44,234 nt of DNA from Tepidicaulis marinus. Its GTDB lineage: Bacteria; Pseudomonadota; Alphaproteobacteria; Parvibaculales; Parvibaculaceae. A program made the position numbers and the translations under genes. The DNA is taken from contig NZ_BBIO01000021.1 in NCBI RefSeq assembly GCF_000739695.1, positions 1 to 44,234 on the forward strand. The letters are read 5' to 3'. The notes beneath the pieces are model-generated. The model saw only the letters and a list, made by a program, of their open reading frames with translations, did no database searches and had not been told where the DNA came from. Shown here one piece after another: positions 19,172 to 27,690 of this stretch (position 1 is its first letter; each line of letters opens with the position of its first letter).

Positions 19172-19918
19172 TCAGGCCGAGAGTTTCTCGAAGACGGCAT
19201 CGGACATTTCATAGTTCGCGTAAACCTGCTGCACGTCGTCGCAATCATCCAGCGCGTCGAGCAGTTTGAGTAGAGTTTCGCCTTTTTCCTCATCCACTTC
19301 GATATTGTTCTGCGGCTTCCAGATCAGCCGGGCGGAGCGGGCCTCGCCGAATTTCTCTTCCAGGGTGCTCGCTACTTCATGCAGCGCGTCGGGGGCGCAG
19401 ATCAGCACATGCCCGTCCTCATCGCTCTCGCAATCATCCGCCCCTGCCTCGATCGCCGCTTCCAGCATGGTTTCGGCATCGGCAACATCCGCGCCATATT
19501 CGATCGAGCCCACATGATCGAACATGAAGGAGACCGAGCCCGTCTCACCCAGGTTTCCGCCGTTTTTGGAGAAAATCGAACGCACCTCGCTCGCCGTGCG
19601 GTTCTTGTTATCGGTCAGCGCCTCGACGATCACGCCGATGCCCGCCGGGCCGAAGCCTTCATAGCGCATGTCGAAATAGTCGTCCCCGCCCTGATCCGTG
19701 CTCTTCTTGATGGCGCGGTCGATATTGTCCTTCGGCATGGACTGGGCGCGGGCGGCCAGAATGGCGGCGCGCAGGCGCGGATTGTGCTCGGGGTCCGGCA
19801 GGCCCATTTTCGCCGCCACGGTAATTTCCTTGGCGAGCTTGGAAAACAATTTGGCGCGCTTCTTATCCTGCGCGCCCTTGCGGTACATGATGTTCTTGAA
19901 CTTGGAATGTCCGGCCAT
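19172..19918 (-). CDS. yebC: YebC/PmpR family protein (TACO1-like)
   Basis: YebC-family proteins bind DNA or the ribosome; members act as transcription regulators or relieve stalling at proline-rich sequences. The family start [21 protein letters not shown] is at ATG 19918, giving 248 residues, which is exactly typical; the longer open frame to 20047 is not supported. Conserved features include [20 protein letters not shown] and the GYGPGGVA-equivalent [14 protein letters not shown] near residue 80. It usually lies next to ruvC, as here, but the terminator downstream makes it a separate unit. Confidence 0.96.
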   Translation of the reverse strand: MAGHSKFKNIMYRKGAQDKKRAKLFSKLAKEITVAAKMGLPDPEHNPRLRAAILAARAQSMPKDNIDRAIKKSTDQGGDDYFDMRYEGFGPAGIGVIVEALTDNKNRTASEVRSIFSKNGGNLGETGSVSFMFDHVGSIEYGADVADAETMLEAAIEAGADDCESDEDGHVLICAPDALHEVASTLEEKFGEARSARLIWKPQNNIEVDEEKGETLLKLLDALDDCDDVQQVYANYEMSDAVFEKLSA

Positions 19919-20228
19919 AGGCCCCTCCGACACCTGACTGTCACTCGCCGCGGGCCCGCAGCAATGCGGCCCTCCATCGAACGGCAATATCTGAAATCTC
20001 GCGCCCCTTATAGAAAGAGCCGGGCCCAAAATCCATAGGGCACGCAAATCCGGTTGGCCCGGCCTGTTTTCGGGAGAATTCCAGCCCTGTTCCCCAGGAA
20101 ATTAGAGTAAATACTCTTATTTAGTGAATTAACTTTTTCATCATACTTCTAGGGTTTTACTGTGGATAAGACAACTATACCGGGCACGAAAACTTGAACT
20201 CATATTTCCGGTTGCGTTGTCAGAACCA
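19919..20228. other. yebC upstream region with an A/T-rich island
   Basis: This non-coding stretch contains a conspicuous A/T-rich patch (20095-20160) in a GC-rich genome. A perfect 14-base palindrome AGAGTA-AA-TACTCT lies at 20104-20117. It probably holds the minus-strand yebC promoter and, on the plus strand, the promoter of the RNA proposed at 20229-20347. A CTTGAAC that could serve as a plus-strand -35 lies at 20193-20199, but the -10 17 bases downstream (TTGTCA) is weak. Confidence 0.4.
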
Positions 20229-20347
20229 CGCTCATCGGAGGAACCCGCCCCACTCACCCTCTCCGATGCGCGGCGCTGCACAACTCCCGCAGCGTTAAGC
20301 CCCGTCTGGACCGGCAAAACGCCTCGGCTGGTCCGGGCGGGGTTTTT
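20229..20347 (+). ncRNA. Candidate small RNA with intrinsic terminator
   Basis: No gene on the plus strand precedes it, yet a strong plus-strand terminator is present. CCCCGTCTGGACC (20300-20312) pairs fully, using two G-U wobbles, with GGTCCGGGCGGGG (20330-20342), then TTTTT. Upstream are two more perfect hairpins: CATCGGAG/CTCCGATG (20233-20268, C-rich 20-base loop) and CGCTGC/GCAGCG (20274-20294, loop ACAACTCCC). C-rich, CUCCC-bearing loops and a terminal U-tract resemble alphaproteobacterial trans-acting sRNAs with anti-Shine-Dalgarno loops. The 5' end is a guess based on a weak promoter. It matches no RNA family I recognise; it is not the SRP or 6S RNA. It lies convergent to ymdB. Confidence 0.5.
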
Positions 20348-20369
20348 CTGAAGGCAACCGGACAGAAAA

Positions 20370-21179
20370 TCAGGCCGGGCGCGCCGGTTTGAGCCGCCCG
20401 CCAAGGCGCAAGGGCTCCACGCGCTCGGCAAGCCCCCCCGCCCCCGTTTCCACGAAAACGCCGCAAACCGTGGCAGGTCCGAGCGCCGGGGTGAAACGCC
20501 CGCGCGGCATCTTCGTGATGAAGCGGTTGAGGGGTTCGTCCTTTTCCATGCCGATGACGGAATCATAATCCCCGCACATGCCGGCATCAGTCTGATAGGC
20601 GGTGCCGCCAGGCAGGATCTGCGCATCGGCCGTGGGGATATGGCTATGGGTGCCGACGACGAGGCTCGCCCGCCCGTCGCAGAAATGGCCCATCGCCATT
20701 TTCTCCGAGGTCGCCTCGCCGTGAAAATCCACCAGCGCCGCATCCGCCACATCGCCGAGCGGGCAGTCGCTTAGTGCCTCATCGACGGAGGCGAAGGGAT
20801 CGTCCATCGCATCCATGAAGACCCGGCCCATGGCATTGATGACGAGCACGCGCGCACCGTTTTTGGCCTCATAAAGGCCGTTGCCGCGCCCCGGCGTGCC
20901 GGGCGGGAAGTTGCGCGGCCGGATCAGCCGGTCCTCGCGCTCCACATGCGCCAGCGCCTCGCGCTGGTCCCAGGCGTGATTGCCGAGCGTGATGGCATCG
21001 GCGCCGGCATCGTAAAGCTCATCGCAGATCGCCGCCGTAATGCCGAAACCGCCAGCGGCGTTTTCCCCGTTGATCACCACGAAATCGAGCGCCATTTCCT
21101 GGCGCAGGCGCGGCAGCAGGCTCACCACCGCCTCGCGCCCGGAGCGCCCTACAATATCGCCGAGAAAGAGCAGCCGCAT
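20370..21179 (-). CDS. ymdB: YmdB-type metallophosphoesterase (TIGR00282 family)
   Basis: The 269-residue product belongs to the calcineurin-like phosphoesterases related to Bacillus YmdB, a cyclic-nucleotide phosphodiesterase; the substrate in alphaproteobacteria is not established. Dinuclear-metal ligands are seen in FLGDIVGRSGR (Asp8), NGENAAGG (Asn38/Glu39), LGNHAWDQ (Asn/His near 67-68), DFHGEATSEK (His near 152) and GTHSHIPTAD (His residues near 179-181). It lies between 5-FCL and yebC, the standard order in Rhizobiales, 29 bases after 5-FCL. Confidence 0.93.
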   Translation of the reverse strand: MRLLFLGDIVGRSGREAVVSLLPRLRQEMALDFVVINGENAAGGFGITAAICDELYDAGADAITLGNHAWDQREALAHVEREDRLIRPRNFPPGTPGRGNGLYEAKNGARVLVINAMGRVFMDAMDDPFASVDEALSDCPLGDVADAALVDFHGEATSEKMAMGHFCDGRASLVVGTHSHIPTADAQILPGGTAYQTDAGMCGDYDSVIGMEKDEPLNRFITKMPRGRFTPALGPATVCGVFVETGAGGLAERVEPLRLGGRLKPARPA

Positions 21180-21208
21180 GAAACACGAACCCTTGCGTTT
21201 GCGCGGCC

Positions 21209-21784
21209 TTACCTGAAGAACAAAACCGCCTTTTCCGTCACCACCGCATCCAATACTGCATCATGCGGCTCGCTGGGCAAGTTCTCGGCCTGTTGCGCCG
21301 AAAAGGCAAGCCCGACGGCCATCACTCTATGGCGCAGGCGCAGTTCTGCAAGCGTGCGGTCATAAAACCCGCCGCCATAGCCAAGCCGCCCGCCATCGCT
21401 ATCGAAGGCAAGCAGCGGCACGATGAGGATACGCGGCACCACATGCGCCGCCTTGATGCTGGGCTCCTTCGTGCCGAAGGGGCCTTCGATCAAAGGGTCG
21501 CCGGGCGCCCAGGCATAAAAGCCGAGCGCGCCTTCGCGCGCCTCGATACGGGGCAGCGCCGTGGCAATGCCCTTTTCCCGCAAGGCGGCGAGTAATGGCA
21601 GAGGATCGGCCTCGTTGCGCATCGGCATATAACCGGCAACGGCCTCGCCGGGCTCGGGAGAAAAATGTGCCAGAAAAAGTTTGGCCATGGCAGGCCCCGC
21701 CGTCTCGCCCAGAAGGGCTGCGGCTGCTTTGCGTTTTTCCATGAACGCGGTGCGCAAGGCGCGCTTGTCGTTCGGAACTGCCAT
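21209..21784 (-). CDS. 5-formyltetrahydrofolate cyclo-ligase
   Basis: The enzyme converts 5-formyl-THF to 5,10-methenyl-THF using ATP. The 191-residue product has an N-terminal basic segment (KRALRTAFMEKRKA), the substrate-binding YMPMRNEADPLPLL region (about residues 52-65) and the ATP-binding signature GRLGYGGGFYDR (about 141-152). It lies just downstream of 6S RNA on the same strand; the zapA-ssrS-5-FCL arrangement is widely conserved in proteobacteria, and the cyclo-ligase may be expressed by readthrough of the RNA gene. Confidence 0.95.
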   Translation of the reverse strand: MAVPNDKRALRTAFMEKRKAAAALLGETAGPAMAKLFLAHFSPEPGEAVAGYMPMRNEADPLPLLAALREKGIATALPRIEAREGALGFYAWAPGDPLIEGPFGTKEPSIKAAHVVPRILIVPLLAFDSDGGRLGYGGGFYDRTLAELRLRHRVMAVGLAFSAQQAENLPSEPHDAVLDAVVTEKAVLFFR

Positions 21785-21911
21785 AATTTCGTCCGGCCTA
21801 TCCGCCTGCGGCAGGCAAGGGGGATGCTACAACTTTTAAGACGTGAAAGATTGAAAAAGGATGAGGCGCCCCGCGGCCTTCCCCGGCCCTTATAGAGCCT
21901 GCGGGAAAAGA

Positions 21912-22073
21912 GAAGTGGGGAGCCGCCCTGGCCGTCGGAATCTGCTACCTCGGAGACCTACATAAGTAGGTGGGCGCCGTGTGCAGAAGGCCACGGCCAA
22001 CCGCAGGGACAGCTCCCTCGAAGAGCGTAAGGCCCCGAGCGTGTTTATTCCTAACGCACCGGGCAGCACCCCG
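21912..22073 (-). ncRNA. ssrS: 6S RNA
   Basis: 6S RNA mimics an open promoter and sequesters sigma-70 RNA polymerase in stationary phase. Support: location between zapA and the cyclo-ligase on the same strand, length near 160, and the alphaproteobacterial 6S-like sequence AATAAACACGCTCGGGGCC followed by TTACGCTCTTCGAGGGAGC. The terminal hairpin ACCTAC-TTAT-GTAGGT lies at 21957-21972. The ends can close through GAGCCG/CGGCTC-type pairing. Ends are approximate (within about 10 bases). It has its own promoter at 22079-22108. Confidence 0.85.
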
Positions 22074-22078
22074 GCTCT

Positions 22079-22108
22079 CTTATCTGGTGAAGTATCGAGC
22101 CGCGTCAA
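22079..22108 (-). promoter_or_regulatory. Probable ssrS promoter
   Basis: On the minus strand TTGACG (22103-22108) and GATAAG (22079-22084) are 18 bases apart. They place the start near 22072, exactly where the 6S RNA should begin. Confidence 0.5.
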
Positions 22109-22150
22109 CTGGATAACGCGCCCGCGCACTTGCGCCGCGGGGCACGCCCT

Positions 22151-22510
22151 TCAAGACGCCTCGATGCGCTGCGCCATCGTATCGAGGCGCTGGGCGGCTT
22201 TTTCGAGGATTTCCGCCACCGCCGCTTCCGCTTCTTCCGTGCGCTCCAAAGCCACGGAGCGGGCATCGCGCACCGTCGCCACTTCTTCTTCCAGCTTCTT
22301 GATGCGCCCGCGCATGTCCCACAGCTCGTCCGCCAGAAGAAGCGAGGCCATCAGCATGAGCCGGGCATCCCCCACCTGGCCGACCTGGGCGGCAAGACCC
22401 GTCACCTGCTCGTCCACATAAGCGGCAAGTTCGGTCAGATGCTTTTCCTGACCGTCATCGCAGGCAATCGAATAGGCCCGCCCGTTGATCGATACCGAAA
22501 CCTGTCCCAT
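22151..22510 (-). CDS. zapA: Cell division protein ZapA
   Basis: ZapA bundles FtsZ protofilaments at the division site. The 119-residue product has the N-terminal beta-hairpin VSVSINGRAYSIACDDGQEKHL (first part residues 4-16), the LAAYVDEQV helix, and a long C-terminal coiled coil with GDARLMLMASLLLADELWDM. It lies 8 bases downstream of the DUF4164 gene and upstream of 6S RNA, divergent from tkt, as in other Rhizobiales. Confidence 0.95.
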   Translation of the reverse strand: MGQVSVSINGRAYSIACDDGQEKHLTELAAYVDEQVTGLAAQVGQVGDARLMLMASLLLADELWDMRGRIKKLEEEVATVRDARSVALERTEEAEAAVAEILEKAAQRLDTMAQRIEAS

Positions 22511-22518
22511 GAAACCCC

Positions 22519-22791
22519 TCAGCCTGCCGCCAGAATTTTGCGGATGCCGTCCACGGCGCTCGTAATGTCCTGGCTGGCGCGCTCGTTCATGGTGGAAAGG
22601 CGGCGCACTTCCGCCTTCATGACATTGAGCTCTTCTTCAAGCCGCGCCTTGTCGCCGCGAAGGCCCGCCAGATCCCCCGCCGCATCGCCGCCGCCGACCT
22701 TGCGGCCCTGCGCCATGCGCCGGTTGAGCAGCGCCTCCAGCCGGTCGACCGAGCCGGCGAAACGGTCCATAGCGGTATCGAGTTTACTCAT
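22519..22791 (-). CDS. DUF4164 coiled-coil protein
   Basis: A 90-residue, highly charged, mostly helical protein with heptad patterns (MDRFAGSVDRLEALLNRRM and LEEELNVMKAEVRRL). It matches the alphaproteobacterial DUF4164 family found immediately upstream of zapA. The function is not known; the constant pairing with zapA suggests a division-related partner, in the manner of ZapB, but this is inference only. No signal peptide or membrane segment. Confidence 0.8.
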   Translation of the reverse strand: MSKLDTAMDRFAGSVDRLEALLNRRMAQGRKVGGGDAAGDLAGLRGDKARLEEELNVMKAEVRRLSTMNERASQDITSAVDGIRKILAAG

Positions 22792-22918
22792 CGCACGATC
22801 AGCCCGTCGAATGATCCCGGCGGCACAACGGCCCGCCGGATAATGGTGAACGGCCCCGTTCCCTGCCCGAACCTTCTCAAGGTTCTGAAGAGATGCCGGG
22901 AAGCCCCTGTTTTATAAG

Positions 22919-22947
22919 AGCATAGGCGCGCTGATCTGTCGCTGCAA
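22919..22947 (-). promoter_or_regulatory. Probable promoter of the DUF4164-zapA unit
   Basis: On the minus strand TTGCAG (22942-22947) and TATGCT (22919-22924) are separated by 17 bases, a good sigma-70-type match. They lie about 130 bases upstream of the DUF4164 ATG. Confidence 0.5.
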
Positions 22948-23078
22948 TAAGCCCGCCCCCGGCGGTCCCGGCGGCAGGCGCAGGGCAGCTTGAAGCCCCT
23001 TGCCCGGGCGGCTCCCGGACCATTTGCTAAATGCCGGCGCCAACCGGCCCCATGGCCCGGAATGGCGGGATTCCAGCA

Positions 23079-23316
23079 TTGACTCTCTATAGGCAGATGG
23101 TCATTGTGGCGCCGCTTCCCGAGGGGTGCCAATTGCTGCAGGGAAGCGGCCATCGCGGGCAGCATTGGCCGCCCGCCCGGTGACTTCACAGCATGCTTTC
23201 GAGCGCCCGGCAAACGATTGTCCGGAGCCTCAGGCAGAGACCGGCCCCCCGGAACGCCGGCCCCCGGAGCAACCGTCTGCGGAGCCGTTTTAGGTATTTT
23301 AAAGAGATTGAGAGAC
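23079..23316 (+). promoter_or_regulatory. tkt leader with tentative promoter and a 10-bp stem-loop
   Basis: TTGACT (23079-23084) with CATTGT 17 bases later is a weak promoter candidate. Directly after it, GCCGCTTCCC (23111-23120) and GGGAAGCGGC (23141-23150) form a perfect 10-bp stem with a 20-base loop. A further GC-rich stretch (23220-23290) can fold into more stems before tkt. The leader would be about 200 bases long. No known riboswitch core, including TPP, is recognised. The neighbouring 22948-23078 shows nothing else clear. Confidence 0.35.
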
Positions 23317-25374
23317 ATGACGCCATCTGATCCGTCGGCAGCCAAACCGGTTTCTTCCACCAGCCAGACCGAAGCGGCAAGCGGCGTCAATGCCGATCCT
23401 TCCTCTCACAAGATGATGGCGAATGCCATCCGCGCCCTTTCCATGGACGCCGTGCAGGCCGCCAATTCGGGCCATCCGGGCCTGCCGATGGGCGCCGCCG
23501 ATATCGCGACGGTTCTCTTTTCGAAATTCATGAAGTTCGATCCGCGCAATCCCAATTGGCCGGACCGCGACCGCTTCATTCTGTCCGCCGGCCACGGCTC
23601 GATGCTGGTCTATTCGCTGCTCTATCTTCTGGGCTATGAAGATATGACCATCGACGAGATCAAGAACTTCCGCCAGATGGGCTCGAAAACCGCAGGCCAC
23701 CCGGAAGTTTACCATACGCCGGGCGTGGAAACGACGACGGGCCCCCTCGGCCAGGGCATTTCCAACGCGGTCGGCATGGCCATGGCCGAACGGCTGATGG
23801 CGGCACGCTTCGGCGAGGATGTGGTCGATCACTATACTTATGTGCTCGCCTCCGACGGCGACCTGATGGAAGGCATCAGCCATGAGGCGATCAGCCTTGC
23901 CGGGCACCTGAAGCTGCGCAAGCTCATCGTGCTTTTCGACGATAATGGCATTTCTATCGACGGGCCGATCGAACTGGCCGAATCGGGCAACATGCTCGAC
24001 CGTTTCCGTGCCGCAGGCTGGGAAGCCATGCGCATCGACGGCCATAACCCGGAAGAAATCGAAGCGGCCATCGCCAAGGCGCGCGAAAGCCGCGCCCCGA
24101 CGCTGATTGCCTGCCGCACGACCATCGGTTTCGGCGCGCCCAACAAGCAGGGCACGGCCGGCGTCCACGGCGCCCCGCTCGGCCCCGACGAAATCAAACT
24201 CGCCCGCAAGGAACTGGGTTGGCCTTACGAGCCCTTCGAGGTTCCCTCCGAAGTGCTCGATGCCTGGCGCTGCACGGGCCTGCGCAGCGCCCGAGCGCGC
24301 GTTGCCTGGGAAGAACGCCTGGCGGGCCTCGATGCCGAAGCCCGCGCCGAATTCGAGCGGCGCATGGCCGGCGATCTGCCAAAGGGTCTGGCCAAAGCCA
24401 TCAACGCTTTCAAAAAGCAGATTTCGGACGAAAAGCCGAAACTCGCCACCCGCCAGTCCTCGCAAAACGTGCTCGGCGTCATCAATGACGCGGTGCCCGA
24501 GACGATCGGCGGTTCCGCCGACCTGACCGGCTCCAACAATACCCGCTCCAAGGACATGCAGGCGGTGACGCCGGATGATTTCTCCGGCCGCTTCATCCAT
24601 TACGGCGTGCGCGAGCACGGCATGGCTGCCGCCATGAACGGCATGGCGCTCCACCGCGGCGTGATCCCTTATTCGGGCACCTTCCTCGTCTTCACCGATT
24701 ATTGCCGCCCCTCCATCCGCATGTCCGCGCTGATGGGCGAGCGCGTCATCTATGTCATGACCCATGACAGCATCGGTCTTGGCGAAGACGGCCCGACGCA
24801 CCAGCCCATCGAGCATCTGGCCTCCTTGCGCGCCATGCCGAATGTGCATGTCTTCCGCCCCGCCGACAGCGTGGAAACGGCCGAATGCTGGCAGCTTGCG
24901 CTCGAAGCAAAGACGACGCCCAGCATCATCGCGCTGACCCGCCAGGGCCTACCGACGGTGCGCACCGAGCATACGGACGAGAATCTCTCGGCCCGCGGCG
25001 CCTATGAGCTCGCCGCAGCGGACGGGGAGGCGAAAGTCACTTTCCTTGCCACCGGCTCGGAAGTGGAAATTGCGCTGGATGCCCGCGCGCTTTTGCAAAA
25101 AGAAGGCATCGGCGCGCGCGTCGTCTCCATGCCCTGCACGGATCTCTTCGACCAGCAATCGGGCGAATATAAAAAGCAGATTCTGGGCGAAGGCACGGTG
25201 CGCGTTGCCATCGAAGCGGCAAGCGGCTTCGGCTGGGAACGCTATACGGGCCCGGACGGCGCCTTTATCGGCATGAATTCCTTCGGCGCCAGCGCGCCTT
25301 ACAAGGAACTTTACGAGCATTTCGGCATTACGGCTGAAAAAGCGGCAGAGGCGGCGAAACAGCGCCTCGGCTAA
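23317..25374 (+). CDS. tkt: Transketolase
   Basis: Transketolase moves two-carbon units between pentose- and hexose-phosphates using TPP. ATG 23317 ([11 protein letters not shown]) is chosen; the longer open frame from 23104 would include the leader stem. The 685-residue product has a Ser/Ala-rich extension of about 33 residues before the family start [22 protein letters not shown] (split here as MANAIRAL and ANSGHPG). TPP/Mg motif SDGDLMEG with a downstream Asn lies near residue 185. The pyrimidine domain shows [14 protein letters not shown] near 430, and the C-terminal domain [13 protein letters not shown]. It begins the tkt-gap-pgk-fba run, 31 bases before gap. Confidence 0.97.
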   Translation: MTPSDPSAAKPVSSTSQTEAASGVNADPSSHKMMANAIRALSMDAVQAANSGHPGLPMGAADIATVLFSKFMKFDPRNPNWPDRDRFILSAGHGSMLVYSLLYLLGYEDMTIDEIKNFRQMGSKTAGHPEVYHTPGVETTTGPLGQGISNAVGMAMAERLMAARFGEDVVDHYTYVLASDGDLMEGISHEAISLAGHLKLRKLIVLFDDNGISIDGPIELAESGNMLDRFRAAGWEAMRIDGHNPEEIEAAIAKARESRAPTLIACRTTIGFGAPNKQGTAGVHGAPLGPDEIKLARKELGWPYEPFEVPSEVLDAWRCTGLRSARARVAWEERLAGLDAEARAEFERRMAGDLPKGLAKAINAFKKQISDEKPKLATRQSSQNVLGVINDAVPETIGGSADLTGSNNTRSKDMQAVTPDDFSGRFIHYGVREHGMAAAMNGMALHRGVIPYSGTFLVFTDYCRPSIRMSALMGERVIYVMTHDSIGLGEDGPTHQPIEHLASLRAMPNVHVFRPADSVETAECWQLALEAKTTPSIIALTRQGLPTVRTEHTDENLSARGAYELAAADGEAKVTFLATGSEVEIALDARALLQKEGIGARVVSMPCTDLFDQQSGEYKKQILGEGTVRVAIEAASGFGWERYTGPDGAFIGMNSFGASAPYKELYEHFGITAEKAAEAAKQRLG

Positions 25375-25405
25375 AGACCAACTTTTGGAGAAGGTGAGAA
25401 AGAAG

Positions 25406-26413
25406 ATGGCGGTTCGCGTTGCGATCAATGGTTTCGGACGGATCGGCCGGCACGTGTTGCGGGCGATTGTGGAATCGGGACGGAAAGACATCGAGGTTGT
25501 TGGCATCAACGATCTGGGTACGGTGGACGCCAATGCCCGCCTTCTGAAATTCGACAGCGTGCATGGCCGCTTCCCGAACGAGATCAAGACCACGGAAAAT
25601 TCCATGGATGTCGGTCTCGGCCCGATCAAAGTAACCGCCGAGCGCGACCCCACGCAGCTTCCCTGGAAGGAACTGGGCGTCGATATCGCGCTGGAATGCA
25701 CGGGCATCTTCGCCTCTAAGGAAAAAGCTTCCGCCCACATCACCGCCGGCGCCAAAAAAGTGCTGGTCTCCGCGCCCGCTTCCGGCGCCGACCTGACGGT
25801 GGTTTACGGCGTGAACCACGACAAGCTGGAAAAAGACCACACGGTCGTCTCCAACGCGTCCTGCACCACCAACTGCCTGGCCCCCGTCGCCCATGTGCTG
25901 CATCAGCTGTGCGGCATCGAGCAGGGCTACATGACGACGGTGCACGCTTATACGGGCGACCAGAGCACGGTCGACACGCTCCATTCCGACCCGCGCCGCG
26001 CACGCGCTGCCGCCGTTTCCATGATCCCGACCTCGACGGGCGCCGCCAAAGCCGTCGGCCTGGTGCTGCCGGAACTCGCCGGCAAGCTGGACGGCACTGC
26101 GATCCGCGTGCCGACCCCGAACGTCTCCATGATCGACCTCGTGATCAACGCCTCGCGCGACACGAGCGCGGAAGAAGTCAACGACGCCATCCGCAAAGCC
26201 GCCGACGGCCCGCTGAATGGCGTGCTGGGCTATGTGGACGAGCCGATGGTCTCCATCGACTTCAACCACAACCCCAATTCCTCCAGCTTCGACCTCACCC
26301 AGACCCAGGTCATCGACAAGCGTCTCGTGCGCATCCTGTCCTGGTACGACAACGAGTGGGGGTTTGCGAACCGCATGGGCGACACCGCCGTTGCCATGGG
26401 CAAACTGCTCTAA
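25406..26413 (+). CDS. gap: Glyceraldehyde-3-phosphate dehydrogenase, type I
   Basis: GAPDH oxidises glyceraldehyde-3-phosphate to 1,3-bisphosphoglycerate. The upstream in-frame TTG is ignored; ATG 25406 gives 335 residues, the usual length, preceded by an AGGTGAGAAAG purine-rich site. Features: Rossmann INGFGRIGR (7-15), Asp37 after GIN as expected for NAD use, catalytic Cys153 in SNASCTTNC, and the S-loop and C-terminal [12 protein letters not shown]. It sits between tkt and pgk, and is likely co-transcribed with both. Confidence 0.98.
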   Translation: MAVRVAINGFGRIGRHVLRAIVESGRKDIEVVGINDLGTVDANARLLKFDSVHGRFPNEIKTTENSMDVGLGPIKVTAERDPTQLPWKELGVDIALECTGIFASKEKASAHITAGAKKVLVSAPASGADLTVVYGVNHDKLEKDHTVVSNASCTTNCLAPVAHVLHQLCGIEQGYMTTVHAYTGDQSTVDTLHSDPRRARAAAVSMIPTSTGAAKAVGLVLPELAGKLDGTAIRVPTPNVSMIDLVINASRDTSAEEVNDAIRKAADGPLNGVLGYVDEPMVSIDFNHNPNSSSFDLTQTQVIDKRLVRILSWYDNEWGFANRMGDTAVAMGKLL

Positions 26414-26431
26414 GCGGAGGACCGCAGGCTT

Positions 26432-27640
26432 ATGGCCGCGCACAAAACGCTCGACGATCTTTATGCGTCAGGTCCGGTGGAGGGCAAAACAATCCTCCTC
26501 CGGGCCGATCTCAACGTTCCGGCGAAAGACGGCAAGGTTACGGACGCAACGCGTCTGGAACGGCTTTTGCCCACCATCAAGGAACTCGCCTCCAAAGGCG
26601 CCAAGGTGCTCATCCTCTCTCATTTCGGCCGCCCCAAGGGCGAGCGTGTGCCGGAGATGACGCTGGCGCCCGTCGCCGTGGCGCTGGGCGAGCTTCTAGG
26701 CCTCGATGTCGCCTTCGCCGTCGATTGCATCGGCGACAGCGCGAAGGCGGCCGCCGAGGCGCTGCCGAAAGGCGGCGTTCTGGTGCTGGAGAACACCCGC
26801 TATCATGCAGGCGAAGAAAAGAACGACCCGGCCTTCGCCAAGGCGCTGGCCGAGCTCGGCGACATTTACGTCAATGACGCTTTCTCCGCCGCGCACCGCG
26901 CCCATGCCTCGACCGAGGGCATTGCCCATCTCCTGCCCTCCTATGCGGGCCGGGCGATGGAAGCGGAACTGACCGCCCTCGACAAGGCGCTGGGCAACCC
27001 CGCGCGCCCCGTCGTCGCCATCGTGGGCGGCGCCAAGATTTCCACGAAGCTCGATCTTCTCGGCAATCTCGTCAGTAAAGTCGATGCGCTTATCATCGGC
27101 GGCGGCATGGCCAACACGTTCCTGGCCGCCAAGGGCATTGAAGTGGGCAAGTCGCTTTGCGAACATGACCTGAAAGAAACAGCCCGCGAGATCATGGCCA
27201 AGGCGGAAGCGGCAGGCTGCCGCGTTGTGCTGCCGGCGGACGTGGTGGTGGCGCCGGAATTCAAAGCCCATGCCCCGGCCACCACAGTGCCGGTGGACAA
27301 GGTGCCGGCGGATCAGATGATCCTCGATATCGGCCCTGATAGCCTTGCCGCGCTTGCCGGTCATTTCGAAACCGCCAAGACGGTGGTCTGGAACGGGCCT
27401 TTCGGGGCTTTTGAAATTCCGCCCTTCGACAATGGCACCAACGGCGCAGCCCGCCATGTGGCCATGCTGACGAAAATGGGCGAAATGATTTCGGTTGCAG
27501 GTGGCGGCGACACGGTTGCCGCGCTAAACAATGCCGGCGCTGCCGATGATTTTTCGTATGTATCGACCGCGGGCGGCGCGTTCCTGGAATGGCTGGAGGG
27601 CAAAACCCTTCCAGGTGTCGCCGCGTTGGAACATGCCTGA
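26432..27640 (+). CDS. pgk: Phosphoglycerate kinase
   Basis: PGK transfers phosphate from 1,3-bisphosphoglycerate to ADP. The 402-residue monomer shows the N-domain substrate motif LLRADLNVP (22-30), the basic patch residue in SHFGRPKG (about 65-72), hinge [12 protein letters not shown], and the nucleotide-binding WNGPFGAFE and GGGDTVAAL in the C-domain. A GGAGG Shine-Dalgarno precedes ATG 26432, 18 bases after gap. Confidence 0.98.
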   Translation: MAAHKTLDDLYASGPVEGKTILLRADLNVPAKDGKVTDATRLERLLPTIKELASKGAKVLILSHFGRPKGERVPEMTLAPVAVALGELLGLDVAFAVDCIGDSAKAAAEALPKGGVLVLENTRYHAGEEKNDPAFAKALAELGDIYVNDAFSAAHRAHASTEGIAHLLPSYAGRAMEAELTALDKALGNPARPVVAIVGGAKISTKLDLLGNLVSKVDALIIGGGMANTFLAAKGIEVGKSLCEHDLKETAREIMAKAEAAGCRVVLPADVVVAPEFKAHAPATTVPVDKVPADQMILDIGPDSLAALAGHFETAKTVVWNGPFGAFEIPPFDNGTNGAARHVAMLTKMGEMISVAGGGDTVAALNNAGAADDFSYVSTAGGAFLEWLEGKTLPGVAALEHA

Positions 27641-27690
27641 GAAAGCCTGAGCCGCTTGGGGCTCCCGTACCGTTTAGAGGGTGAGAGAAT

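Noticed and set aside
20229-20347. SRP RNA (4.5S)
   Set aside because: The invariant GGTCCGGAAGGAAGCAGCC-type apical loop is absent.
20141-20752. 203-codon minus-strand frame across the end of ymdB
   Set aside because: It overlaps ymdB in another frame and covers the RNA-like intergenic region; composition is shadow-like.
23079-23316. TPP riboswitch upstream of tkt, thiD or thiE
   Set aside because: The conserved CUGAGA and ACCUGAUCUGG-type segments are not present in any of the three leaders.
23299-24849. 516-codon minus-strand open frame
   Set aside because: It is the antisense shadow of transketolase; long open antisense frames are expected at this GC content.
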